A stretch of 64,000 bases of DNA, taken from assembly GCA_030789695.1 (NCBI GenBank), contig CM061139.1, forward strand, positions 195,645,641 to 195,709,640, given 5' to 3'. Below the pieces are notes generated by a model. It ran no database searches, was not told the DNA's origin, and saw nothing but the letters and a program-made list of their open reading frames with translations. The position numbers and the translations under genes are program-made. The DNA is from Scilla litardierei. Taxonomy: Eukaryota > Streptophyta > Magnoliopsida > Asparagales > Asparagaceae. Below are positions 13,201 to 23,295 of the stretch, piece by piece (positions within the stretch are counted from its first letter, which is position 1; each line of letters opens with the position of its first letter).

Positions 13201-16200
13201 ACAGAGCAGACGCCCCACTGAGGGGTCATGGGCGACCCAGGGACATATGGCGAGACACTTATCATCCTCATCATCACAGGCATGCCAGAGGACAAGCAGA
13301 TTTGGGGAATTTTGGGATAGACAACAGAGTGAGAAAGCTAAAGATGGCACTATTCGAGGGAGATGATCCTTATGTCTGGATCTATCGAGTTGAGAGATTT
13401 TTGCGGTGATACGTCTGACGGAGGAGTGTGTAACGCCCCACCTCCCGGGTGTCGTTACTAGTGTTAAAGATGTGTGTGCAGGTCCCGCATGTGCCAGTGA
13501 AACAAAGAGAACAGACATGGAAGTAAATGGGGGTACTCACTTATAAAGCGGAAAATGAAGCAGGGGGACAAAAGTACAACTTACAAGCCCGCTCCAACCT
13601 ACAACCAAAAGTACAAAATGAGAACCACGAGTGCACTCACGAGCAGGCCGTGCTCAACGCCTGACGTCCTAGATCGGAAACTGCGACCCCAACGTCTCCG
13701 GATAACCATGCACATCACCTAGGTGGACAACAATGGTACCACGCTCTGAGGAGTAGACTATATCTAAACGACAACAACATGACAATAATAGTACGGAAAG
13801 TAAAGAAGAGCAGCAGTTAAAATGACATAATACTGAAAGAAAGCATGTGATAAGCATGTTAATGACTCGACTACTGTGAGACGGTGACTGCTACTGTAAA
13901 CCAACCCTAAGTCGTGACTTATGAAGGGGAGCACGGTGTGCATCTGGAAGCTACCTGGACCGCAAGGGTGCGATCCCGGGCCGAGTCCAAAAGTAGTAAG
14001 TACCGTACCAGAAGAGCTGTAACACTATGGCCTATGGTGGGGCTCCAGGACCCTTCAAAATGGTCGTCCATGTCTGCCCTCGGACTCAGGACCCATCTGA
14101 ATGATGGACGTTCCCCCTAACACGGGGGCTGAAGATCAGGTCCCAGTCGCTCACGTACTCCTTCGATCATAAGTTTTCCTGTACCCCGCGAGTCAAGCAG
14201 AAAGTAACCATTTTTATTAATTATTAGTGTTGTGAGGTGTCATAAGTTACAATATGGGATGACCGCGTCGTCAAGTCATGAGACAACCTGTCATGTCAAA
14301 AATCCTCCTCAAGATATCCCACAGCTTCAGTACACTGCAATCCCCTCCAAAGTGTCGCTGATCGGGCCTCCCCTGTGCATGGCGAGGCTGGCGATAGTGC
14401 TTCCATCTCTCGTCTTGGATCTCATACTGTCTAGGTGGCACTCCTCCGCGGCCACCATAGTCCCCTCGGGGACCTCCTCGCCTGCCCTCGAAGTCATCCC
14501 AACCTGCATCGTCGCCAAACTCAGCCTCATAGCCTCCCCGCCGTCGTCATAATAGTCTCTACCCCTTCCTCCTTTTCTGTAATACTGATCCTCTCCCTGC
14601 CTGGGTCCCTCCCACTCAGATCTGTCCTGGAAGTGCTCCTCATGGCCTTGCCGATGTCTGGGCAAGCCACGGGGGTCCGGTCTGCGCTGAGAATGCTCTG
14701 TTTTGCCCGAAAATTGGGCCTCCACCGCTTGTCGCTGCCTCGAAGTCCCCGAAAACCCCCCTGGGCCCTGGTCGTGCCCGCCTCCCCCTGGCAGCTTACA
14801 GTGGGTCGCCCGACATTGGCCGTCCTCCGGCAGGGCCCGCTGGGGCTACCGGAGGACCGACAAACCTTGTCGTGGGTCTGGCGGGGTCGGTGGACCCTGC
14901 CGAAGGCCGGCAGGGTCCCGTCGGTCCTACCGGGCCTTGCCGAGGGCGGTGGAAGCGCCCCCGCCCAGATTTGGCGGCGGCCGGTCCCCAGGTTGATTCT
15001 GGGGGGTTGGCCGCCCCTCTACCACCTGGCGCGAAGCCTGAAAGGGGCGACTAGGGCCGCCGCTCCCCTCTGTGATTCCACCGCACTTCGCCGCACCTCC
15101 TCGCGATAATCAACCCTTTCCGGCTCCTCGCCTTCATCTTCCTCAAATGGACGATCCGGGTCAAACCCCTCTTCTTTCTCCTTCCCCTTCAAAGGTGTCG
15201 CCTTTGATGTCAATTTAGGGCTTCCTTCGCCGTGGTTGCTTGCCGACCATTGGAGGATGAACTTCGCAAATTGTTCTTCGTGGTTTGATTGATTCGCCGC
15301 CAAAAGTTTGATGGAATCCGTCAACAACTTTATCACCTTGTTTCCCATCAACGATCTTTTCACTCATTCAATTTCGCCATTGAATTTCTCTTCCAAGGTG
15401 TCAAATTTGTCCTTCGATCTCGTCGGCGGTGTCGCCATGGATTGTCACGCGCTTTGATACCAAATTGATAGATCCGGAAATAAAGTTGCAATTTTTATAG
15501 AGAAAAGTAGAACCAATCTAGATAATTGAATACAAAATAGGTGTATCCTCCTTCCAAGACGCCAATAATAGGACGTCCGCACTCGTCTAATCTAGGAAAT
15601 CGCTCAAGTATCAATAATAGCATAAAAAGATGAGCGACGAATAGCCGTCACTTAAGAATAATCCCCCGCAAAACCCAATTACCAAAATAACCCCCGCCTA
15701 ATCAAATTAGGGTTAATTAGGACCAAAGGGGGGGTGCGGCTAAGGGGGCGTGGGCTGGACGCGGGCTCGCCTGCGGGTGTAGACCCGTGTCCTATCATAA
15801 TCCCATCTTTTCCTCAAATCATCTCAATTAAATCCTAAAAATCTCATTTTTCCACTAAAAATTCACCTTTGCATCAAAACCCTTGTTTTTATCCATCAAA
15901 ACACTAGCTGATCCTATCAGGATTTATCAAAACATAAATTACTACGGATTATAGGAGCTGTATACATTTAAGTTGTCAATCCTATGAAACTGGAGTAACT
16001 CATGATTTCATATAACCGTCAACTATCCCTGGAAACGTCTGATGCAGTTCTTCTTTTTCTATCTTTTTATTTTTTATTTTATTTTATATATTTTTTTTGG
16101 GGGGGTGATGTGGGGTGTTTCTTAAGAATTACTTAAAGGTCTTTACTTTTTTAAAATTGATGCGTACTTAGCATTTTGATTTCCTTCCCCCCGCGGCCTT

Positions 16201-19200
16201 TCCCGCCTTTCTCTATATTGTCTTTATTCTTGGTTGTGTTCGTTTGGGTTGTTATTTTTTTTCACACCTCTTTTAAGAAAAATTTGGGTTGGGTGTTTCC
16301 TGAGGTGGTGGCCTTTCCCGCCTTTCTCTATATTGTCTTTATTCTTGGTTGTGTTCGTTTGGGTTGTTATTTTTTTTTCACCCCTCTTTTAAGAAAAATT
16401 TGGGTTGGGTGTTCACTGAGGTGGTTTAACCTTGCTTCAGCAGCTGGTGCAAAAAGGAAAAGTAGGAATCTGCTTCGGTTCTGATAGGAAACCAATGAAT
16501 TTTTGGAGGACATTTGCACTTAAGCTGAATGTTTACCATGAAGAGTCTCAGTGAAAAGAGCTATATATTGCCTTTTTAACTGTAGTTGCCTATTGCATAC
16601 TCCTAATGCTTGATACAAGTCCTGTCGGCCACAGGAGGAGGATCCTGCTTGACCATTACTATTGAGATTAACTGATCATAGATGGCTTTCTGTTTATTTC
16701 ATGTTTACGTCAATACTAGCGAATAGAATAGCATCTCTGGACATTCGTTCAATCTTATTATATTCCTACCAGATGGACTGATGCATGGAGATATGCAACA
16801 GATGTGTTTGATTGTTGAGTTTTTATCTTGGTATACTGTGCATTTTAGTACTCGCCCATTTTACATTTGCTTCTACATCTCTTTAACCCTGGCCGATTAT
16901 CTCTCATTGTAAACTCTGCTACCGTCTGGTTCTGTTGGTAGTCCATCAGAGCTTTTTAGCATACCCGTTCGCTGAATTTATTTCCATAAACTTGTGTGGA
17001 TCAACTAAAATTCTTCTGCAAATTCTTCCATGACTTGGACAATCATACACTACCAATGTCCTCTTAGGGTCAAGCTCTTGCTGCACATTGAATGCCCTGA
17101 CAAAGTCACTAAGTGTACTAAGCCATTTTCTGTTCCCATCAGTATATATGTTAGGATTGGGAAGCACAGCCAACCAGATCTGTAATTTTTGGACACAGGG
17201 CGAATCTATAATTTTGGATGTCCAGGTACAGCTAGATGTACTTAGATCTGTAATTTTAGAAGATCTGTTTGGGGGGCTTAGTACATTAGAGGAGAAGGCT
17301 GAATATTGAGAAGAAGAGAGATTAGGAGTAAGAATACAGATCTAGTGGAAGAGTGCGGGATTCCTCTCAAATTAGAGAGAGTGATCCATCTCTCGAAAGA
17401 GGGCAATTATCTTGTATCTATTTTTAATTATCAATAAAAATATCACCTTCCCCCTAATTCCACTCTTTTAGCTATAAAAATCACATCTTTAGCGATAAAA
17501 ATCCCACGGTTACCCTAAAGATCTGATCTTGCCCCCCAAAATCCACTAAGATTTTATTTTATCCCTAAAATCCCTACCGGGTCGTAACAAATTTGTATCA
17601 GAGCGTAGATCTTGATGGTGATAAGAAAGACGGAAGCATTTGAAGAGAAATTGTAAAATGAGATAGGAGAGTTCAAGAGAACGATGGAGGAACATCATCA
17701 AATGATGGAAGAACGTCATCGAGTGGAGGAACGACAACGAGCCATGGAGGAACGAAATCAATCACCGGATGAGATGCTTTCATCGATAGAGCTCTAGATG
17801 AAGCAGATATGGGAGAAGATGAATAGCCATCCACCTGAGAAAGAGCCGAAAGCCAGATCTGAACAAAGATAATGTCAACGACACAGATCTGAGGGGAAGG
17901 CGTTGCATTTAGACAAGGACAAGAGAAATTATCTCTTTTGAGGATGAGATCCATCCAAAGAGAGATCTGGCATCAGATGTGATCGTCGTCGTCGACCAGA
18001 TCTAGGACAAAAAGCGTCGCCTTTGGACACGAGAAGGTCAAAAGTAACCAATTTTGACGAGGATTTGCATTTGAGCGGTTGATCATGCGCATGAGGCTCA
18101 ATTGTCCCTCAAAATCATGGAAAAAGGCGGACAAAGCTGAAGGACAAGGGGGAAGCCCTGGCGTAGGGGTGGCAAAATGATCCCAACCCGGCCCGACCCA
18201 AACCCGGCATCCTAAACCGAGTATGGGTAGGGGCCAATCCGGGTCAAGTAGAAAACGGGTTGACCCGACCCGGATAAAATCCGGGTCGGGTATGGGTTTG
18301 GCATGTCAACCCGGATGACCCGAATTCGACCTGGTTTACTTTCTATATATATATATTTATTTATATAATAACTTCAATACACAGTTGCAATTAGAGTTGT
18401 GCTTATACGATTTGAATTGTTGTCCTCTTCTTTAAGATGTCTTGGATTCAATTCCCTTTACATACAACTTTTTTTGTTAATTTTATTATTTTTGTTAATA
18501 AAATGGTAATATTAATTATACTTCCTTGCTGTCATCGATGCGGTTTAAGTGAGGAGCTACTGGAAATTATGCAACACTTAATAAATTGTCGGTGGCTCTT
18601 AATAGATAGCTGGATATCGAAAAGTGAGCAGTAGTGTATAAGTCAAATCTTAACCCGACGGGTTAACCCGAATCCGACCCGAAAATTTTCCGGGTCACCC
18701 GAACCCGACCCGGATTGAATCCGGGTCGGGTTAGGGTTTACACCTATCCGGGTCGGGTCAAATCTGACCCGACCCGAACCCCCCGACCCGTTTGCCTCCC
18801 CTACCCTGGCGGCCCGCCAAGATGAAGGCGTGAGGGCATCCCCTGGGCGGTCCCTATGCCATGGCCATTAGCAAACGGATCGCCTGGGGATCCACGACTA
18901 CTGAGTGGGCCGCCCCGGGCCCGGTGACCCACAAACGGCCTTTCAGGAGTCCTGTGGTCCCTGGTTTGCAGACGGAGGCTTTTCGGGCATTGTAACAGTG
19001 CTTTGGTCGTGGCGGACCTTCAGACGGTCTCGGCAATTACTGTGGCTTCCATCCGGGCTTCAAGAAGGTGGTGAAGATCTTGAGTGGTCAGAGGATAGCG
19101 AAGGAGGCCCGCGAGGCTTCAACTGGGCCACAAGAGGCCCACAAGAGGGCGGAGGCTCATGGGATAGTGGAGAGGGCGCCCGAGGGAGGCCGATGACAAT

Positions 19201-21238
19201 CTACATGATGTGGATGCCCTTTTGAGGGCAACATCGATTGCAAGTGAGGTTTCCATGGATTCGATGAGGAGGTAGATCTGTGGTGATTTTGAGAACTGTT
19301 GGGGGATGGCGGCACCGCTGCAGGAGCCCAGAGTGAAGGTTTTGAGAGGCCCAATAGCTCAGCAGAATGCTTTTCGGCAGTTCCACTACGGGCAGTACAA
19401 TTAGCGAGCAAAACTGGGGTACTTTGACATTGATAATAAGATCCGAAAGCTAAAGATGCTTGTCTTTGAGGGGGGTGATCCATATGGATGGGTCCACGAG
19501 TAAAAAGATATTTCACTATTAACCGTCTGACGGAAGAGAAGCTAATGGCAACAAGGATTTGTTTGAAGGACAAGGCGTTGGCTTGATTTCAGTGGAGTGA
19601 GTAAAGACAGCTTGTCAGGTCATGGGAGAATTTCAAGGACTGCTTGTTGCATCAGTTTCAAGACAATCGTGAGAGTGATCTATAGGAGCAATTCGTTGTC
19701 CTCAAACAGGAGGGCACTATCAGACTACCAGGAGAGGTTTGAGATGCTCTCAGGCCGCATGAGGGAGATTTTTGATGAGGTGCTGGAAAGAAATTTCACG
19801 AAGGGTCTTATGCAAGTATCAGAGGGAGCTTCGTATACTGGGTTGACGTGTCTTGGAGAGGTGATGGAGCTGGTCCAAATGATGGAAGAGTGAATAACGG
19901 CAGGGCGATCTGCAAAGGGAGCAATGAGCATATCAAGTACACATGCCACGATAGGTGCTCAGAAATCCCAGCCAACGATGGTTTAGACGAACCAAGAGGA
20001 GCATAGCGAGCCTCAAACTAATAGCATGCTCAAGCGTCTCACGCAAGCATGGATCCAGGACATAAGCACCAAGGATTTATGCTTGCGGTGTGGTAAGAGG
20101 TTTCGGGCCGGGACATCAGTGCCGTGATCGTGCTCTCCAGGTTTTGATAGTCAAGGATGAAGAAGGCCAAGCAGCTGAGGAGGACGAACCAGGAGGGGAC
20201 GGGCACCACCATTTGGAGTAGCGTACCCATGGACTTCATGCCATTACCTTGAGGACAAGATAGTTCTTTGGTATGGGATAATGTTAGGATTGGGGTGTGG
20301 CGACTAATCAGTGGTATATCTCTGTAATTTCTGGGCACCAATGACGAATCTGTAAGTTTGGGGTCTAGGAACAGATCTGTAATTTTAGGAACTCTGAGCA
20401 TTATATGTATATGGGTTGGGTTCATTAGAGGGGATGCTACATATTGAGAAGAGAATTGAGCAGAAGAGATATTAGGAGTAGGAACACAGATCTAGTGAGA
20501 TTGCGGCATTCATCTCGAATTGGAGGCTTGAGAGAGCGGTCCTCCTCTTAAAAGAGGCCAATTATTTTTCCCTCCATTTTATATTATCAATAAAAATATC
20601 ATCCCCCGGGCCAAATTCCGTGCTTTTAACCCTTAAACCCTGCCTTTGGCCATAAAAATCCCCTTTACCCTAAGGATCACATCCCCCCCCAAAAAAAAAC
20701 CCCCCAAAAAAAATCCACTAAAAATTTAATCCCTAAAATCCCTAGCGAGTCGTAACAATCTACCACTGTATGGTGAAGTCATTGCCTTAACCAGCACAAT
20801 TTTATGATAGTTGACTTTATTCATCTTCTTTAGAAGTTATTCTATTGTAGTGCTTCTGTGTGGATGATTATCTTTTTATTTCATTTTTCGTAATTCCTCT
20901 TGTAATTTTTAACAACCTGTGCATGTGTATAATAATACCATTTCAGAGCATGTTAGTTGTAATCGTTTGATTTTATGTAGCCTTGTTGTCAAGGAATCAA
21001 CTCTTGGATTACCATTCTACTTGATGACATCTGTAAGTTATGCCACGCTAACCGGTTACCTGACTGCCATTGCAGTGTGCTTCCAGGCGATGAGTGGTTT
21101 ATCGACATTGCTCAAGAAACAATAAGCAGAATCAGCGGGAAAGTTAGAGTAGGCAACGGCGAGAGAGAAGTCCACAGCCCGACTGCCTCCGTATCAGCAA
21201 TGTCCATGTCGTCGGTCATATCTCATAGTAGTACATGA
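7229..21238 (+). CDS. EXO84B: Exocyst complex component EXO84B-like, C-terminal part (last four exons)
   Basis: EXO84B is a subunit of the octameric exocyst complex, which tethers secretory vesicles to the plasma membrane. Exons are 7229-7741, 8283-8471, 8562-8695 and 21076-21238; all introns are GT-AG, the first two are phase 0 and the last splits a Ser codon (AG|T). Together they encode about 332 residues, the C-terminal part of a family near 750 residues. Recognisable family blocks are DFFEDVGPLLSMQLG at the start, LLPRAAMKLSP, EQREWKR, FCRQHALDLIFTEDGD, KLNRMASIATDMFIGRERFA, LMRLTETVILWLS and the terminal VHSPTASVSAMSMSS. The stop is TGA at 21236. No frame defect is seen. The N-terminal exons are not visible in 1-7228, so the 5' part lies upstream of the window or is lost. 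A candidate AATAAA polyadenylation signal lies at 21543. A paralogous exocyst EXO84 is the main alternative name. Confidence 0.9.
8946..11998 (+). mobile_element. Solo LTR of TGTAAC-type (probably Ty3) retrotransposon, with a hAT element inside
   Basis: It starts TGTAACAACCCG (interrupted six bases in by the hAT insertion) and ends GGTCATTTACA. It is flanked by a perfect 5-bp duplication GCAGC (8941-8945 and 11999-12003). Without the hAT element and its duplicated target it is about 2.2 kb. I see no primer-binding site, coding domain or second LTR, so a solo LTR is the simplest reading; a small non-autonomous element is possible. A TATA-like catatttataga occurs near 11407. GC-rich open frames at 11412-11666 (minus) look like low-complexity leader sequence. 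Confidence 0.75.
8952..9763. mobile_element. Non-autonomous hAT-type element with TTTCGG-rich ends
   Basis: Terminal inverted repeats are CAAGGTTTTAGGT on the left and CATAGTTTTAGGT on the right strand complement. The flanking 8-bp duplication GCTGTAAC (8944-8951 and 9764-9771) is perfect, the size used by hAT transposases. Both ends carry many copies of GGTTTCGG/GGTATCGG (left, 8962-9080) or their complement CCGAAACC/GGCCGATA (right, 9560-9755), with an AT-rich middle. No transposase is encoded. The open frame 9395-9862 is a read-through of the repeats. Confidence 0.85.
12099..12684 (+). repeat. 5' LTR of element A
   Basis: It begins TGATAAGG and ends CCTATCA, directly before the primer site. 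The distal part (AATCATCT...AAATCCTAAAAATCTCAT...CCATCAAA) recurs at 15798-15919, identifying that segment as the surviving end of the 3' LTR. Confidence 0.8.
12688..12699 (+). promoter_or_regulatory. Primer-binding site of element A, initiator Met tRNA type
   Basis: TGGTATCAGAGC matches the complement of the 3' end of plant initiator methionine tRNA and lies three bases after the 5' LTR. Confidence 0.9.
12700..13428 (+). pseudogene. Degenerate gag of element A
   Basis: Fragments in different frames include a charged N-terminal region (LLEERLDVEVSDLKKYMDEL), a GC-rich low-complexity middle, and the gag block FGIDNRVRKLKMALFEGDDP followed by YVWIYRVERFLR, where a stop intervenes. The block corresponds to the retrotransposon gag domain of Ty3-type elements and matches the one at about 19420 in element C. 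The reading stops at an abrupt junction with TGTAACGCCCC at 13429. Confidence 0.65.
13429..14320. mobile_element. Inserted TGTAACGCC-type sequence inside element A, right end undefined
   Basis: The start TGTAACGCCCCACCTCCCGGGTG is typical of Ty3-type LTR starts and interrupts the gag reading of element A exactly at RLTEE. I could not find a matching end with a 5-bp target duplication, and the gag sequence does not resume after it, so a deletion or rearrangement followed the insertion. Confidence 0.45.
14327..15439 (-). pseudogene. Degenerate gag of inverted element B
   Basis: On the minus strand a gag-like reading starts with ATG at 15439 (MATPPTRSKDKFDTLEEKF), meets a stop after about 24 codons, and continues as VKRSLMGNKVIKLLTDSIKL and an acidic region (FEEDEGEEPERVDYREEV). 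A GC-rich low-complexity stretch and an Arg/Gly-rich segment to 14327 follow. It directly follows the inverted primer site at 15451-15462, so it belongs to element B. No pol is visible. Confidence 0.6.
15451..15462 (-). promoter_or_regulatory. Primer-binding site of inverted element B
   Basis: The minus-strand reading TGGTATCAAAGC differs by one base from the initiator Met tRNA site of element A and lies just inside the LTR at 15466. Confidence 0.8.
15466..15797 (-). repeat. LTR of inverted element B
   Basis: On the minus strand it starts TGATAGGACACGG and ends GGATCTATCA, with matching TGATAG/CTATCA termini, next to the primer site. Its partner LTR is not present, so element B is truncated. 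It sits directly against the remaining 3' LTR end of element A. Confidence 0.7.
15925..17148. other. Host intron segment with a 115-bp tandem duplication and a coding-like fragment
   Basis: This is mostly AT-rich intron sequence. It contains a direct duplication at 16196-16426 and a coding-like minus-strand stretch described separately. Confidence 0.6.
16196..16426. repeat. Tandem duplication, two copies of about 115 bp
   Basis: GCCTTTCCCGCCTTTCTC begins both copies, at 16196 and 16311. The copies differ by only a few bases (for example cacacc against cacccc, and the length of a T run), so the duplication is recent. Confidence 0.9.
16946..17173 (-). pseudogene. Unidentified coding-like fragment interrupted by element C
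   Basis: On the minus strand the frame reads TDGNRKWLSTLSDFVRAFNV, then QQELDPKRTLVVYDCPSHGR and a C-terminal part ending NGYAKKL and a stop. The composition looks like real protein and unlike low-complexity repeats, but I do not recognise the family. Element C inserted at 17149, inside its N-terminal side; the sequence on the far side of element C (20758 onward) restores a possible acceptor (ccatacag) and the residues VDTDGN. It may be an exon captured in the intron or a decayed transposon gene. Confidence 0.4.
17149..17589 (+). repeat. 5' LTR of element C
   Basis: It shares with 20282-20757 the order TGTTAGGATTGG, cagatctgtaatttt, attgagaagaga, aacacagatctagtg (or a variant), tcaataaaaatatcat and gtcgtaaca. 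Confidence 0.85.
18164..18803. mobile_element. Non-autonomous hAT-type element with ACCCG-rich ends
   Basis: Terminal inverted repeats are TAGGGGTGGCAAA and TAGGGGAGGCAAA. The perfect 8-bp duplication CCCTGGCG (18156-18163 and 18804-18811) is diagnostic of hAT. Both ends carry arrays of GACCCG/CGGGTC, and the middle (18330-18640) is AT-rich. No transposase is encoded. It inserted into the gag region of element C. Confidence 0.92.
19400..20230 (+). pseudogene. Degenerate gag of element C
   Basis: The reading includes the gag block IRKLKMLVFEGGDPYGWV, KRYFTINRLTEEKLMATRIC, a Trp/Phe-rich segment and a possible degraded zinc knuckle near 20080-20110 (LCLRCGKRFRAGTSVP). Several stops break the frame. 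The block aligns with that of element A. Confidence 0.65.
20282..20757 (+). repeat. 3' LTR of element C
   Basis: It starts TGTTAGGATTGGGGTG and ends CGAGTCGTAACA. The upstream stretch ttgaggacaagatagttctt resembles the polypurine-tract surroundings of Ty3-type elements. Confidence 0.85.
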
Positions 21239-22431
21239 GTGTGCAGTTCCCCTTGTAAACAGCTCTCTTGTATAATTGGCAATGATTTTCCTTTCTTTCT
21301 TTCTTTTTTTTTTTTTTTGGCTCGTCCCATTTTCGTGTGTTGCATTTTATTTTTGTTGTAGGTTTTTTCATCGGTCTTTGTTTTAGGGTAGCTTGAAATC
21401 ATCATTCTTGGGGGTTTGAGTCTGTATGTATCCAGCCCAAGCTCCACTCTTGTACCATTCTTTCAAACCGTGGCTTTCAGAAATCCATTGTTTTCAGTTG
21501 GTGATGCAAGGGCGCCCCCTTGGTCATTATCAGAGGTTGGCAATAAACAAAAATTTTTAGGAGGTTGTCCCTTTCATATTTACTGACGATATATATTCCC
21601 ACTTTGTGTAGGCTGCTAAGATTTGCTTATTGGTTTTGTAATTCTCAATCGCGCTGTAATAGCGATTCATTGTTGTTTGCCCAGGTGATTGAAACTTTTG
21701 ATTGCGAATCGTCAAATATTTGCGGAAATATATTGAGAATAATGGGTATCATATATTATATATATAATATATGAGATGATATGTGTCGCCTTCTCCTACA
21801 AAAAAGATACCTAGGGCAAACATTACATTTCATGTGGCTTATTGTACTACTTGGAAGAAAATGCATCGAGTTGGTGCATTTTTGAGAGATTTCATTATTT
21901 TTTGTAAAAGTTTTTGAGACTAAAAATCTATTAAATGTATATTCTTAAAATTAATGTTAATTTGGAAGTGAAAGATGTGTTTTTGTCAATTACATGTTCT
22001 TTCCCACCCCATCTCTGCTTTCATAACTTGTTTGTTTTAATTTCTAATTCATACTTTGTTATCGCATGAGCTTTTTATGTTCAAATAACATATTGAGAAA
22101 CACAAGAGCATATGAAAGATAGAGAATCATGTAGATCAGGTGGCACCTGATCTAATAGATCAGGTGCCAGACATAAAAAATCGGGTCCCACAGAAAGTAC
22201 AAGCCCACACTTTCCACATTTTTAATTGATCAGTTATGCATTTAATTGATCAGTTATACAGAAAGTACAGGCCCACTCTGAGAGACCCCGTTAAAATTGA
22301 TCAGTGCTCGTGTTCCACTGACGGGGTACCATTTTTCCACCCACTATTGGTAAGATCCAGTGCCTTATGTTATACATTTTACTCGGGTTTCTAAATTATA
22401 ATCATAACTGAAGTTCTCTAAATGTTCATTT
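21239..22431. other. 3' UTR of the EXO84B-like gene and intergenic DNA
   Basis: The proximal part is the likely 3' untranslated region (AATAAA at 21543). Near 21755-21780 is a short AT-rich palindrome (tatcatatattatatatataa). Around 22130-22290 there are short inverted copies of AGATCAGGTG and repeats of AATTGATCAGTTAT, perhaps a decayed MITE. No gene is seen. Confidence 0.55.
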
Positions 22432-22545
22432 TGTTATAAACGGGCTTTTGGTGGCCCAACCCGTTAGTGGGTATCCACCCATTATGTAACCATATTACTA
22501 TAAATACAGGGCTACGGGGTTCCGTAGCCGCCATGGTTTACAACA
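22432..22545 (+). repeat. 5' LTR of E1 with TATA box and adjacent hairpin
   Basis: It starts TGTTATAAACGGG and ends GGTTTACAACA. TATAAATA lies at 22499-22506, and a perfect 8-bp inverted repeat GGCTACGG...CCGTAGCC lies at 22510-22529. Confidence 0.92.
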
Positions 22546-22559
22546 CGTTATCAGCACGC
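22546..22559 (+). promoter_or_regulatory. Primer-binding site of E1, tRNA-Ile anticodon-arm type
   Basis: CGTTATCAGCACG directly follows the LTR. The same string occupies the same place in E2, E3 and E4. It is complementary to the anticodon arm of tRNA-Ile (CGTGCTIATAACG) if the wobble base is inosine. Confidence 0.7.
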
Positions 22560-22651
22560 TCGAAGCTAAGCCGAACCCCTGCCGACGGACGAACGCGACG
22601 CGAACGGGCTTCCTTCACCGAACGTCGCTAGATCCGGCGGGTAGGATCTAG

Positions 22652-22657
22652 AGGTAA
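22652..22657 (+). promoter_or_regulatory. Conserved AG|GTAA, candidate splice donor in the E1 leader
   Basis: The sequence is GATCTAGAG|GTAATTC. The same AGAG|GTAA occurs between the primer site and the long leader in E2, E3 and E4. I could not place a matching acceptor in E1 because its gag start is lost. Confidence 0.4.
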
Positions 22658-22849
22658 TTCTTTTCCCTAGATCTAAATTCGTAAGCGCATATGTCTAGAT
22701 CCAAAATTCTTGGATCGATTGTTTAATGAAAATCAACGTTTTTATTGATTAAAAATCAACTTTTTACAATAAAAACGCTTTTTTGGAGATTAAAAATGGA
22801 TTTTTTCCACTAAAAATTGGATTTTTATCCCCAAAAACCATCAAACCCT

Positions 22850-23295
22850 AGGGGATCTTCTCGCCGGAACGCGAATCCCCCCAAAAACTCGCGCAAAAAC
22901 CCCCCGCCCGCCGCCCGAAGCGGTGGCAACCCCCCCACCCCCGCCGCCTGCAGCGGCAGGCGGCCCCGCCGCTGCCAGCGGCGGGCCAGACCCGCCGCCA
23001 GCTGGCGGCGGGCCAGACCCGTGCTGGGACGACGGGCCAGACCCGCCGCCAGCGGCGGCGGGCGGACCCGCCGCCACAGCGGCGGGCGGACCCGCCGCCA
23101 CAGCGGCGGGCCAACCCCGCCACCTGCAGCGGTGGGAACCAACCCCGCCACTTGCAGCGGTGGGCCCCGCCGCCCGCAGCGGTGGCCCCCCGGCGGGCCC
23201 CGCCGCCCGCAGCGGCGGGCCCCCAACCCCCCGGCAGCCGCTCGTATCGCCCCCCCCGGGTGCGCGCTCATGTCCGGAAACCCTAGCCGCCTGAA
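22850..23295 (+). repeat. GC-rich minisatellite in the E1 leader
   Basis: Imperfect units of CCCGCCGCC(A/C)CAGCGGCGGGC repeat in this stretch, contrasting with AT-rich flanks. Open frames on both strands are by-products. E2 and E3 have different GC-rich arrays in the same position. Confidence 0.85.

Larger units (their letters stand above)
12099..15919 (+). mobile_element. Mosaic LTR retrotransposon with nested and inverted fragments (element A)
   Basis: Ends are TGATAAGG... at 12099 and ...CCTATCA at 15919, flanked by a perfect 5-bp duplication GGATT (12094-12098 and 15920-15924). The 5' LTR is 12099-12684, followed by a Met-tRNA primer site and gag remnants. The 3' side is not a simple copy: it holds a TGTAACGCC-type start at 13429, an inverted gag and LTR (element B), and only the last 122 bp of the 3' LTR (15798-15919). 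Pol domains are not visible, so it is non-autonomous or deleted. The gag context suggests Ty3-type, moderate confidence. Confidence 0.8.
17149..20757 (+). mobile_element. Degenerate Ty3-type LTR retrotransposon (element C)
   Basis: LTRs are 17149-17589 and 20282-20757, both starting TGTTAGGATTGGG and ending GTCGTAACA. The flanks are atata and atcta, an imperfect 5-bp duplication. The 5' LTR is followed by TTGTATCAGAGC, a one-base variant of the initiator Met tRNA site, at 17593-17604. The LTRs are clearly diverged with several indels, so the element is old. Internal sequence holds gag remnants and a hAT insertion (18164-18803). No integrase or reverse transcriptase is visible, so it was probably non-autonomous. 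Confidence 0.8.
8696..21075 (+). other. 12.4-kb last intron of the EXO84B-like gene, filled by nested transposons
   Basis: The donor is GATAG|GTATG and the acceptor TTGCAG|TGTGC; joining them restores D-S-V-L-P-G-D-E-W-F in frame, as expected for the family. Three large insertions with defined ends (8946-11998, 12099-15919, 17149-20757) make up about 10.5 kb, leaving a host intron of about 1.9 kb. All three have a forward-strand reading consistent with the host orientation, although the first has no internal region to prove it. Confidence 0.85.

Noticed and set aside
13429..14320. A complete LTR with both ends
   Set aside because: Only the TGTAACGCC start is convincing; no CA end with a matching GAGTG or AGGAG duplication could be found.
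16176..16484. 102-codon frame with an internal repeat
   Set aside because: The repeat is the 115-bp DNA duplication; the frame is intronic and hydrophobic by T-rich composition.
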